NCBI RefSeq assembly: GCF_900156465.1
Contig: NZ_LT707064.1
Coordinates: 682,001 to 746,000, forward strand
Direction of reading: 5' to 3'
Length of the DNA stretch: 64,000 bases
Origin: Pseudomonas sp. 7SR1
Lineage (GTDB): Bacteria; Pseudomonadota; Gammaproteobacteria; Pseudomonadales; Pseudomonadaceae
Shown: in pieces, positions 51,643-59,669 of the stretch
How positions within the stretch are numbered: position 1 is the stretch's first letter
Layout: every line of letters starts with the position of its first letter
The notes under the pieces: generated by a model
Databases searched by the model: none
Seen by the model: only the letters and a program-made list of their open reading frames with translations
What the model was told of the DNA's origin: nothing
Translations under genes and position numbers: made by a program

Positions 51643-51782
51643 GCCCTGTCTGAAAAGACTGAGTGTTTTTTTGTCGCACAAAAATATCAAATAAAAATGA
51701 GGTGATTTCTCATTCTCGTTCGGCATGTAAGAAAGGCCGAAATACAGGCCTATCTGCCGATTCCCTTTAACGGAGCGAGTAA

Positions 51783-54155
51783 ATGAGTTCGTCCCCGGTT
51801 CCACAGCGTCATCTACTGAATCGTGCCTTACAGGGTGCGGTCCTCGGCGTCATCGTGAGCAGCTACGCGCTACCGTCCATGGCGCAGACTTCGACCGTCG
51901 ACCAGGCCCAACAGGTTCATCAGTGGAACATCCCGGCCGGCCCGTTGGCACCAGCGCTCGACCGCTTCGCGCGCGAGGCTGGCATCAGCCTTTCCTTCGA
52001 TGCGTCAAGCGTGGCGAACCGCAATACCCAAGGCGTGAGCGGCACGCTCGATACATCCACGGCCCTATCGTCGTTGTTGCAGGGGAGCGACATCGAGATA
52101 CAGCAGCAAGGTCCGAACGCCTACTTGCTGACGCCACAAGCCAAGGCGGACGGCGACCTCGAGGCCTTCCGCCTGGCGCCCATCCTCGTCAACGCCAAGG
52201 CCAGGGTCGATGGCACCGAAGACGCCAATTCCGTGGTCGCCCAGGAACTCTGGGTTGGCGGCAAGGTGGCCACCAGCATCCTCAACACGCCCGCCTCGGT
52301 GTCCGTGGTGACCGACAAGGAAATGAAGCAACGCAGCGTCAGCACCACGGAAGAACTCCTGCAATACACGCCGGGGGTCATTACCGACTATTACGGCACC
52401 GACGACCGCAACGATTACTTCCAGATCCGCGGCTTTCAAGCCACGACCTATCGGGACGGCCTGACCCTGGGTTCGATGCGCGGTGTGCGCGAGGAGCCAT
52501 TCGCCTATGAGCGCGTCGAGGTGATACGCGGGGCCAACTCCACACTGTTCGGCCCGGCCGACCCGGGCGGCTCGGTGAACTTTGTGAGCAAGAAGCCCCG
52601 CTTCGACAAGTTCGGCCAGGGCTACGTCACCTACGGTTCTTTCGACCATCTCGAATCCGGCATCGATGTCGGGGACTCGCTGAACGAAGAGCAAACCCTG
52701 GCCGGTCGCTTCACGGCAAAGATGCAAGACAGTGACCGCGAGTACGACCATTCGCAGGACGACAACAAGTTCCTGATGGGCGGCCTGACCTGGGCCCCCA
52801 CGGAGTTCACCTCGGCGTCCGTGATCGTGGACTACCTCAAGACTCAAAGCTCGCCCAACAGCGGCGGTTATCCGCTGGACAAGGAATACGATCGCGACAA
52901 GTTCTACGGCGAGCCCAGCTACAACTTCCACGATGTGGAACGCACCAATATCAGCGGCACGTTCAGCCATGATTTCGACAATGGGTTCGTGCTGCGCAGC
53001 AACCTGCGCTACAGCGAACTGATCGATGATTTCGGCTATGTGTTCCTCAGCGACTCCCCTACCCGCACCGGCACCACCGTCCCGCGCTATATCTTCGGCA
53101 CCGACAGCGATGCCGAGCAACTGAACGGCAACCTGATGCTGCAATACGATGCCCGCTTCGAGAATATCGACAGCAGCACGCTGGTGGGTGTGGAGTATGG
53201 CGACTCCTCGACCGAGGAACGCTCGGTGTATGCCACGACAGGATCCATCGACCTGGCCAACCCGGTATTCACCGGCGTGCCAGGCGGTGTGGCGCCCTAC
53301 AGCAATAACAAGCTCGATACTGAAACCAAGGCCGTGTTCCTGCAGCAGAACCTGTCCTTCTATGAGCGCTTTATCGTCACTGCCGGTGTGCGCAACGACT
53401 CGCTGGATCTCTCCAATACCGACATCAATAACGTAAAAGAGTCGGATAACTTCTCGGAAACGTCCTATCGCGGCGCACTGACCTATATCGTCAACGACGA
53501 AGTGTCCACTTACGTCAGCATGGTGGAATCGGTCTCGCCGCCCACCGTCGGCGTCGTTCCGAAGACGGGCAGGCAATACGAAGTGGGTGTGAAATATGCG
53601 CCCATGGGCATGGACGCGCTGTTCTCGGCGGCCGTCTACGACCTGACCCAGGAAAATGTCAGCATCGCCGTCGTACTGCCCAGCGGTGTGATCGAACAAC
53701 AGACCGTCGGCGAATCGCGCGTGCGCGGCCTGGACCTGGAAGCCAAGGCCGAGTTGACCTCCAACCTGAGCCTGGTGGGTGGCTATTCCTACATGGAGTC
53801 CGAAGTCATTCGCGGGACCTTGTACGACGGAAGTTCGCTCAAAGGGAATGAGTTCGCCACGGCGCCGAATCACTCCGCCTCGCTGTGGACCTACTACAAC
53901 GTACCCAACACCGATGTCAGCGTCGGCCTGGGTGCACGGTATGTCGGTTCCTACTACTTCGATGCGGCCAACACCGGAACCAGCGATGGCACGACGCTCT
54001 TCGATGCGGCCTTCAACTACAACCTCTTCAAAGGCACAGACCTGGCGATCAACGTCAGCAACCTGCTGGATGAGCAACATGTGGTTGGCTCAGGTACCGC
54101 GAACTACTACAACCCGGGCCGCGAAATCACCGCAAAGCTGAGCTACAACTGGTAA
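51783..54155 (+). CDS. TonB-dependent siderophore receptor with signalling (STN) domain
   Basis: This is a 790-aa outer-membrane receptor. The Sec signal peptide ends around PSMAQ (residue 35). The STN signalling domain is at about residues 45-120 (WNIPAGPLAPALDRFAREAG) and contacts FecR. The plug domain is at about 160-290 (SVVTDKEMKQRSVSTTEELL, FQIRGFQATTYRDGL). The barrel runs to the terminal aromatic (AKLSYNW). The siderophore-receptor (FpvA/FoxA-like) layout is clear, but the ligand is not. Shine-Dalgarno GGAGCG. With fecI and fecR it forms a cell-surface signalling system for an iron-siderophore. Confidence 0.95.
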   Translation: MSSSPVPQRHLLNRALQGAVLGVIVSSYALPSMAQTSTVDQAQQVHQWNIPAGPLAPALDRFAREAGISLSFDASSVANRNTQGVSGTLDTSTALSSLLQGSDIEIQQQGPNAYLLTPQAKADGDLEAFRLAPILVNAKARVDGTEDANSVVAQELWVGGKVATSILNTPASVSVVTDKEMKQRSVSTTEELLQYTPGVITDYYGTDDRNDYFQIRGFQATTYRDGLTLGSMRGVREEPFAYERVEVIRGANSTLFGPADPGGSVNFVSKKPRFDKFGQGYVTYGSFDHLESGIDVGDSLNEEQTLAGRFTAKMQDSDREYDHSQDDNKFLMGGLTWAPTEFTSASVIVDYLKTQSSPNSGGYPLDKEYDRDKFYGEPSYNFHDVERTNISGTFSHDFDNGFVLRSNLRYSELIDDFGYVFLSDSPTRTGTTVPRYIFGTDSDAEQLNGNLMLQYDARFENIDSSTLVGVEYGDSSTEERSVYATTGSIDLANPVFTGVPGGVAPYSNNKLDTETKAVFLQQNLSFYERFIVTAGVRNDSLDLSNTDINNVKESDNFSETSYRGALTYIVNDEVSTYVSMVESVSPPTVGVVPKTGRQYEVGVKYAPMGMDALFSAAVYDLTQENVSIAVVLPSGVIEQQTVGESRVRGLDLEAKAELTSNLSLVGGYSYMESEVIRGTLYDGSSLKGNEFATAPNHSASLWTYYNVPNTDVSVGLGARYVGSYYFDAANTGTSDGTTLFDAAFNYNLFKGTDLAINVSNLLDEQHVVGSGTANYYNPGREITAKLSYNW

Positions 54156-54176
54156 AAAAACTGGCCGTTCATGAGC

Positions 54177-54219
54177 GCCCCCGGGCTGTGCAAGCAAGCC
54201 TGCTCCACAGCCCGGGGGC
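54177..54219 (+). terminator. Strong hairpin after the TonB receptor gene
   Basis: GCCCCCGGGCTGTG pairs with CACAGCCCGGGGGC (14 bp, 15-nt loop). There is no T run on the plus strand. It lies between the convergent receptor and leucine-rich-repeat genes and probably ends or protects both mRNAs. Confidence 0.7.
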
Positions 54220-54253
54220 GATTTCCATCAGGACGAAACTAGCGCGGCGAGCA

Positions 54254-55762
54254 TCAAATGCCCGGGCCGATGACATGAGCCGGCAGCCTGGCCAGGCGGT
54301 CCCATCCACCCGCGCAGATCTGCGAGCCATTACGCAACGACAACCTCTCCAGTGGCAAGCGCTCCAGCACCGGCACCATGGCTGACGTGAGCCGCGATTC
54401 CCCCGGACCCGCTTCGAGCGTCAGGTCCCGCAATGGCAGCCCGGCAAGGTGGGCGACGCCGGCATCGGTCAGCCAGGGGCTTTCATACAAGCCCAGGCGT
54501 TGCAGTGGCAAATCACGCAGACACGCCAGATCACCATCGCGCAGGTCCAGGCCACTGATTTCCAGTTGCTCCAACGGCAGGCCCATTTCGCACAGCTTGC
54601 GCAACGTCTTGCCATCAACCCCTTGGCAGAAACTGAGATCCAGCCGCTTCAGCGGCAGACCCGCCAGTTGTTTCAGTTCCTTCCAGGAAACATCGTTCAA
54701 CGAGAGGTCCAGCGCTTCCAGTTCCAGCCCCTCTAGGTCCCGCAACGTCTGCTTGTCGATACCTTGCACGTCGCTGAGCCCCAACCGCTTCAAGGGGAAC
54801 GCGTGCAGCACGTCGAGCCGCTCAATGATTTGTCGAGAGGCCTTGAGGTCCAGGTCCGCCAAGGGCATGCCTTCTAGTAGCTCAAGGTCGTCCTCGCACA
54901 GATACGAAGACTGCAGCGATAGCCGCTCGATCGGAAGATCCCGAATGGCGTTGAGCGTGGCATCGGATGCATGACAATCATCGAGACTCAGAGAACGCAA
55001 CGCGGTTAAACCCGAGAGCCAGGCAGGATCCTCCAGGATCTTGCTGTTCCAGCCCAGCGACAGCTGTTCGAGGGGATGGCTGCACAGATGCGCCGCCCCA
55101 CGGGCGGTCAGTTGCCCGACACGCTCCAACGAAAGCGAGCGCAACTGGAGTGGCGAAAGCCCCAGCAGACCGTCGTCGGTCACTTCATCACAACGGTTCA
55201 ACGACAACGCTTGCAGCCTGCTTTTGCTGCCCAGTTGCCTGAGGAAACGGTCGTCGAAATCTTCGCCGTAAGTTTCCAGTTCCAGTCGGCGCAAGCGCTC
55301 AAGGGAAGGCAGACTGGTGAGCTCATCTTCGCGGGAAAAACCGCTGATCTCCAAAGCCTCGAGGGCGACATCCGGCAGACGTCGCCAAAGTGCCTGATCG
55401 CAGCTGAACCTCGGGCTGCCAAGCACCAACGAACGCAGCGGCAACCCGGCCAAGGCGTCGAGCCACTGCGGCTCGGCGTTTTCCAGCGCCAGATGATCGA
55501 CCGGCAACCCGCGAAGCTGCGGCAACAACGGTGCCGACCGATTCCTGTGTACCTTGACGTCCAACTCGGCTACCACGGCCATGGCGGCCGGATCGTACAG
55601 GCCTGCAGCGACGCGCACACCGTCCAGCGAAGCCTCGCCGGTGTGGAGCAGGTCGCGGTAAAGCGAAACCCGCATGGCGATGTCATCCGGTGCGCCAGCG
55701 ACTCGGGCCATCAGGGCGTTGCGGTTGGAAGTCGGCACGGTCCAGGAATCCGAAGGGAACAT
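54254..55762 (-). CDS. Leucine-rich repeat protein
   Basis: This is a 502-aa protein made mostly of tandem leucine-rich repeats of about 22-26 residues (at least a dozen, roughly residues 75-490). Units such as LPLKRLDLSFCQGVDGKTLR and LPLQRLGLYESPWLTDAGVA are GALA/cysteine-containing-like. The N-terminal 70 residues (MFPSDSWTVPTSNRNALMAR onward) resemble no domain I know. No signal peptide or membrane segment is present. LRR proteins of this kind serve as protein-binding scaffolds, and some are type III effectors, but no secretion signal can be claimed here. The start is uncertain: no Shine-Dalgarno precedes 55762, and 55711 is an alternative. Confidence 0.8.
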   Translation of the reverse strand: MFPSDSWTVPTSNRNALMARVAGAPDDIAMRVSLYRDLLHTGEASLDGVRVAAGLYDPAAMAVVAELDVKVHRNRSAPLLPQLRGLPVDHLALENAEPQWLDALAGLPLRSLVLGSPRFSCDQALWRRLPDVALEALEISGFSREDELTSLPSLERLRRLELETYGEDFDDRFLRQLGSKSRLQALSLNRCDEVTDDGLLGLSPLQLRSLSLERVGQLTARGAAHLCSHPLEQLSLGWNSKILEDPAWLSGLTALRSLSLDDCHASDATLNAIRDLPIERLSLQSSYLCEDDLELLEGMPLADLDLKASRQIIERLDVLHAFPLKRLGLSDVQGIDKQTLRDLEGLELEALDLSLNDVSWKELKQLAGLPLKRLDLSFCQGVDGKTLRKLCEMGLPLEQLEISGLDLRDGDLACLRDLPLQRLGLYESPWLTDAGVAHLAGLPLRDLTLEAGPGESRLTSAMVPVLERLPLERLSLRNGSQICAGGWDRLARLPAHVIGPGI

Positions 55763-55779
55763 GCGGCGTATGCTGCCGC

Positions 55780-55816
55780 AAAAAAGGGGTTTGATCGACA
55801 CCCGTCGATCAAACCC
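55780..55816 (-). terminator. Intrinsic terminator of DUF6124 copy 2
   Basis: On the minus strand GGGTTTGATCGAC pairs with GTCGATCAAACCC (13-bp perfect stem, 4-nt loop), followed by T6. It lies between DUF6124 copy 2 and the leucine-rich-repeat gene. Confidence 0.93.
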
Positions 55817-55829
55817 GAACACCTTCGTT

Positions 55830-56170
55830 TTACCTGGGATCGACCACGTCCAGCGCCCGGTTCGCCAGGAGCTGGCCCAGTTCAATCAATTGTTGCAGGC
55901 CCAACGCAAAATGCCGCCGGGAACCGTCCAGCTCGAACGCAGGTCACCGGCCATGACATTGGCGCAGGCCAGGGTTTCGCTGAGGTTGGCCAACAGGCTC
56001 TCTGCATCCACGCCTTGGACAATAGTGAACAGTTGGCCTGGGGCAGGTTGCTTGTCGGGCGGATTGGGTTTGGGGTTCAGGTAGGAATCGATAACGCGTT
56101 CGGCGTTGGCATCGGCGGCGATGTCCAGGTGCAGCGGTGGGACGGGTGGGTCTGGGATGAGTTTGTCCAT
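55830..56170 (-). pseudogene. Frameshifted DUF6124 family gene (copy 2)
   Basis: The N-terminal part (MDKLIPDPPVPPLHLDIAAD, then GQLFTIVQGVDAESLLANLS, ETLACANVMAGDL) matches the intact copy at 32694. Within the codons after AGDL the reading frame shifts: where copy 1 has GACCTGGCGTTCGA, this copy has GACCTGCGTTCGA, one G fewer. The annotated frame then runs into a short unrelated tail and stops at 55886. The shifted frame restores the family C terminus (FELDGSRRHFALGLQQLIEL ... NRALDVVDPR) and stops at 55830-55832. A single-base deletion or a sequencing error explains it. Leader and terminator are intact. Confidence 0.85.
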
Positions 56171-56397
56171 GGGTACTCCTAACGTAGGTGGGAGCCGCCA
56201 CGTTCGCTGCTAAACGAGGGGGTGGCAGCCGCGCGCAGGTTAGCAGACCGGTACGTTAGGAAACCGGCGCACCCGAGGATGCCCTGCGCACAGCCGCCAT
56301 AAGCATTCAGGCAATAGCGATGCCTGCACTCATGGGATTGCCATGCGCCTAACGTGACTTCCGAGCTGCTAAACCCGACCGCTGAATGGGCAGCGGT
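56171..56397 (-). promoter_or_regulatory. Structured cis-regulatory leader RNA of DUF6124 copy 2
   Basis: The minus-strand leader has the same plan as 32463-32693. P0 is ACCGCTG/CAGCGGT (56378-56397). Pa has a TTAGCAG loop (56366-56372). A Shine-Dalgarno-like ACGTTAGG is at 56348-56355. P1 is 16 bp (56283-56298 with 56224-56239, three G-U). P2 is GCATC-CTCG-GGTGC (56269-56282). P3 is CCGGT/ACCGG (56248-56267) with a 10-nt loop TTCCTAACGT. That loop plus one stem base is complementary to TACGTTAGGA at 56177-56186, this gene's own Shine-Dalgarno. The junction CTGCTAA (56240-56246) complements TTAGCAG in the Pa loop and again at 56207-56213. Paired bases differ from copy 1 in a compensated way. 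Confidence 0.85.
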
Positions 56398-56643
56398 GGA
56401 CAGAGACTAGGCACCGGAAACGGCAGGCGCAAGGGGTTGGGATTTTCTAGGAAATGTCCTGCAAGTCAATGGGAAAGGTCCCGGTACAAAGTGTTTCGTC
56501 CTGTGTGCTTCCACCATGTGCGCGGTGTATCGAGGTAGACGAAACCACCTGACGCGACGCCGGCACCACATAAACTATTCTTCACCCCAGCCCCCAGGTT
56601 TACGAGGTAAAGTCCCTTCGCTCATTCAAGAAACTAAGGTTTT
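56398..56643. other. Intergenic stretch before a strong terminator
   Basis: No gene is visible. Because an intrinsic terminator follows at 56644 in plus orientation with no gene before it on that strand, a small RNA could be encoded here. No convincing promoter could be fixed by eye. Confidence 0.35.
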
Positions 56644-56669
56644 AGCCCGCTCCCCGCGGGCTTTTTTTT
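56644..56669 (+). terminator. Orphan plus-strand intrinsic terminator
   Basis: AGCCCGC-TCCCC-GCGGGCT is followed by T7. No plus-strand gene precedes it for more than 2 kb (back to the TonB receptor), so it may end an unannotated small RNA. Confidence 0.88.
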
Positions 56670-56860
56670 GCCTGAAATTCCATTCCTCGACCGCCTCTGT
56701 CGCCACGCCGGGACGAGCGGCGAAATGCCGACGCCAAAAAAAGTTTTCAGATCTCGGGGCAGCCGCCGATACAGCCCTGTTCACTTTTTTTGCTGGCTTA
56801 ACAACAACAATCTTCCAGCCAACCGACGATCAAGCAGCACAACGTTCCTGGAGGAATTTG

Positions 56861-58780
56861 ATGAATAGCTGGTTTGGCAACATTAGCGTCAACATGAAAC
56901 TGGGCCTGGGGTTCGGCCTGGTATTGGTCCTGACCGGTATCCTGGCCTTGACCAGCTGGACCAGCCTGGGCGGGCTCATCCAGCGCAGCAACTGGATGAG
57001 CGACATCACCCAGCTCAATGCCGGGCTGACCAAGCTTCGCGTCACACGCCTGCAGTACATGCTGACCAACGGCGACGAGACCGCCGCCCAGAGCGTACAG
57101 ACTGCCCTCGATGGGTTCCTGGCACAGCAGAACGCCCTGCTCGCCAGCTTCAAGAGCCCCGAGAACGTCAGGCTGCTCAAGGAGCAGAACGCAACCATCA
57201 ACGCCTATCAAGGCTCCCTGAACAAGATGCGCAGTGCCTACCGCACCGGTAACACGGCCCGTGAAGTCATGTCGGCCAACGCCGAGACCGCCTACAAACT
57301 GATCGAGGCGATCAACACCGACGTCCAGCACATGGCCCTGAGCGACGAGCGCTTCGAGCAGTTCCAGGCCATCACCCAGGCCAAGCAGGCATTCATGCTG
57401 GCCCGCTACGAAGTGCGCGGCTATACCGCCAACAGCAACGCCGACACCGAGCAAAAAGCCCTCAACCAACTGGACACGGCCATTGCCGCCCTCAAGCCGC
57501 TGAACCTGCATTTCGCCAGCACCCGCCAAGATGAGCTGCGCCAGCTGGAAAGCGCCCTGGCCCAATACCGCGGCGCGGTGCAGGCCTTCAAACTGGCCAA
57601 CGCCGATGTGGTGCAGGCGCGCAAGGAAATGACCGAGCAAGGCGCCACCATCGTCAGCCTGAGCGAGCAGCTGTACCAGATCCAGCTCGACCGCCGCGAC
57701 GCCGAAAGCGCCCAGGCCCGCACCCTGCAACTGGTCAGCACCCTGCTGGCCTTGCTGGTGGGCATCATCGCCGCCGTGGTCATCACCCGGCAGATCACCC
57801 GCCCACTGAGCGAAACCCTGACGGTGGTCGAGCGCATCGCCAACGGCGACCTGTCCCACACCATCGTCGTCACCCGTCGCGATGAGCTGGGCGTGCTGCA
57901 ACAAGGCATCGCTCGCATGGGCGTGACATTGCGCGACCTGATCAGCGGCATCCGCGATGGCGTGACCCAGATCGCCAGCGCCGCCGAGCAGTTGTCCGCC
58001 GTCACCGAGCAGACCAGCGCCGGGGTCAACAACCAGAAGGTGGAGACCGACCAGGTGGCGACCGCCATGCACGAAATGACCGCCACGGTCCAGGAAGTGG
58101 CGCGCAACGCCGAGGAAGCTTCCCAGGCCGCCGCTGCCGCCGACGGCGAAGCCCGTGCCGGCGACCAGGTGGTCAACGAAGCCATCGCCCAGATCGAGCG
58201 CCTGGCCAGCGAGGTGGTACGTTCCACCGACGCCATGACCATGCTGCAACAGGAAAGCGACAAGATCGGCAGCGTCATGGACGTGATCAAGTCGGTGGCC
58301 GAGCAGACCAACCTGCTGGCCCTCAACGCCGCGATCGAAGCCGCACGGGCCGGTGAAGCCGGTCGCGGCTTCGCGGTGGTGGCCGATGAAGTGCGAGGCC
58401 TGGCCCAGCGCACGCAGAAATCCACCGAGGAAATCGAAGGCCTGGTGGCCGGCCTGCAGAACGGCACCCAGCAAGTGGCGGCCGTGATGAACAACAGCCG
58501 CAGCCTCACCGACAGCAGCGTGGCCCTGACCCGCAAGGCGGGCGCGTCCCTGGAAAACATCACCCGCACGGTGTCGAACATCCAGTCCATGAACCAGCAG
58601 ATTGCCGCGGCGGCCGAACAGCAAAGTGCCGTGGCCGAGGAAATCAGCCGCAGCATCATCAACGTGCGCGACGTGTCCGAACAGACCGCCGCCGCCAGCG
58701 AGGAAACCGCCGCTTCCAGTGTCGAGCTGGCGCGGTTGGGTAATCAGTTGCAGATGATGGTGAGCCACTTCCGGGTCTGA
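56861..58780 (+). CDS. Methyl-accepting chemotaxis protein
   Basis: This is a 639-aa transmembrane chemoreceptor. TM1 is at about residues 12-34 ([20 protein letters not shown]). A long helical periplasmic sensor of about 245 residues follows, the size of HBM (helical bimodular) rather than four-helix-bundle domains. TM2 is near 288-308 ([15 protein letters not shown]). The HAMP domain is near 310-360 ([20 protein letters not shown]). The signalling domain has the conserved tip [21 protein letters not shown] near 480-500. HBM receptors in Pseudomonas often sense organic acids, but the ligand here is unknown. The ATG has GGAGGAA 5-7 nt upstream. Confidence 0.95.
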   Translation: MNSWFGNISVNMKLGLGFGLVLVLTGILALTSWTSLGGLIQRSNWMSDITQLNAGLTKLRVTRLQYMLTNGDETAAQSVQTALDGFLAQQNALLASFKSPENVRLLKEQNATINAYQGSLNKMRSAYRTGNTAREVMSANAETAYKLIEAINTDVQHMALSDERFEQFQAITQAKQAFMLARYEVRGYTANSNADTEQKALNQLDTAIAALKPLNLHFASTRQDELRQLESALAQYRGAVQAFKLANADVVQARKEMTEQGATIVSLSEQLYQIQLDRRDAESAQARTLQLVSTLLALLVGIIAAVVITRQITRPLSETLTVVERIANGDLSHTIVVTRRDELGVLQQGIARMGVTLRDLISGIRDGVTQIASAAEQLSAVTEQTSAGVNNQKVETDQVATAMHEMTATVQEVARNAEEASQAAAAADGEARAGDQVVNEAIAQIERLASEVVRSTDAMTMLQQESDKIGSVMDVIKSVAEQTNLLALNAAIEAARAGEAGRGFAVVADEVRGLAQRTQKSTEEIEGLVAGLQNGTQQVAAVMNNSRSLTDSSVALTRKAGASLENITRTVSNIQSMNQQIAAAAEQQSAVAEEISRSIINVRDVSEQTAAASEETAASSVELARLGNQLQMMVSHFRV

Positions 58781-58787
58781 TCCCGGC

Positions 58788-58820
58788 AAGCGCCCGTCTA
58801 CCCAAGGGGAACGGGCGCTT
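58788..58820 (+). terminator. Hairpin after the chemoreceptor gene
   Basis: AAGCGCCCGT/ACGGGCGCTT (10-bp stem) starts 7 nt after the stop codon. It has no T run and lies between convergent units. Confidence 0.6.
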
Positions 58821-58835
58821 CGCTGAAGGAGTGGT

Positions 58836-59109
58836 TCAGGCGTTCCAGGGATCGATGACCTCAAGACCTGGGAAGTTGAAGTTCCTGGTATGACGAGTGG
58901 CTGCGCGCAGGCAACGGCAACTCAACGCCCTCAGCGCACCGAATCCACTACGGATACGGCTGCCCAGCCCACCCGCAGCGCTCACCGGCGCCAGTGCGCC
59001 CCAGGATCAAACCGGCCTCTTGCTCCATGGAGCGGCCGTTGTGGGCCGCAGCCAGGCGCAACTGTTCCTTGACCTTGTCATCGAGGTTACGAATCGTGAT
59101 GCTGGCCAT
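58836..59109 (-). pseudogene. Fossil FitAB/VapBC-type toxin-antitoxin locus
   Basis: The minus strand begins with MASITIRNLDDKVKEQLRLA, the N terminus of a FitA-like ribbon-helix-helix antitoxin (ATG at 59107-59109). It then loses frame after about 37 codons and ends in an unrelated tail (stop at 58948). Further on, in another frame, TRHTRNFNFPGLEVIDPWNA and a stop (58836-58838) reproduce the C terminus of a PIN-domain FitB/VapC toxin. The antitoxin end and almost the whole toxin are deleted. A perfect palindrome upstream (59119-59142) looks like the surviving operator. Confidence 0.75.
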
Positions 59110-59118
59110 TTCGCCTCG

Positions 59119-59142
59119 GCAATCAATGAAATCATTGATTGC
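59119..59142. promoter_or_regulatory. Palindromic operator of the fossil FitAB locus
   Basis: GCAATCAATG-AAAT-CATTGATTGC is a perfect 10-bp inverted repeat located 9 bp upstream of the antitoxin start, where ribbon-helix-helix antitoxins bind. Confidence 0.65.
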
Positions 59143-59177
59143 GGGCCAGGCTATCGCCAGCCGGCTAGTCCAGACCT

Positions 59178-59546
59178 CTACACACTGATCCCGTTGGTGA
59201 AGACCAGCCGGTTGCCGAACGGATCGACCACCGCCATGTCCTGGGTGCCCCACGGCATGGCCTGGATGTGTGGACGGGCGAAAGGGTATTGCTTGGCCAG
59301 CAGTTGTGCCTGGAAGGCTTCCAGTTCGTCGGTCTCGATGCGCAGCGCCGAGCCCGGCGTGCAATCGCCGTGGTGTTCGGACAGATGCAGCACGCATTCG
59401 CCGCGCGACACTTGCAGGTACAGCGGGAAGTCATCCCCGAAGCGGTGCTGCCAGTCGACGGTAAAGCCCAGGAAGTCGACATAGAATGCCAACGCCTTGG
59501 TTTCATCGAAGATCCGCAGGATCGGGGTGGTTTTACCAAAGCTCAT
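59178..59546 (-). CDS. Glyoxalase/bleomycin-resistance (VOC) superfamily protein
   Basis: This is a 122-aa vicinal-oxygen-chelate protein. The paired beta-alpha-beta-beta-beta modules are evident: RIFDETKALAFYVDFLGFTV at the N terminus, ECVLHLSEHHGD in the middle and the typical end MAVVDPFGNRLVFTNG. It resembles the bleomycin-binding and glyoxalase-like single-chain members that act as dimers. The ligand or substrate is not assignable. GGAGCG precedes the ATG. It stands alone between the TA remnant and the D-aminoacylase operon. Confidence 0.9.
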   Translation of the reverse strand: MSFGKTTPILRIFDETKALAFYVDFLGFTVDWQHRFGDDFPLYLQVSRGECVLHLSEHHGDCTPGSALRIETDELEAFQAQLLAKQYPFARPHIQAMPWGTQDMAVVDPFGNRLVFTNGISV

Positions 59547-59669
59547 GGGGCGCTCCCTGGCTGAAAAGACCCAGTGTAGATGGGTTGACCCTAGTGCTTC
59601 GGCCTCGGCCCCGGCTTCTTTAGTGTCGTAGTGCCATTATTGTGACGCCAATCAAACATTATCGGCCGT

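Noticed and set aside
56171..56397. Integron attC-like site, because CCTAAC and GTTAGG motifs recur in the copy 2 leader
   Set aside because: The corresponding positions in copy 1 are GGTACAGG/CTGTACC, which do not fit the attC core consensus. The pairs co-vary with the Shine-Dalgarno, which points to RNA regulation. No integrase is present.
56798..58864. Minus-strand open frame of 688 codons opposite the chemoreceptor gene
   Set aside because: It is a shadow of the MCP gene, whose transmembrane, HAMP and signalling motifs are complete.
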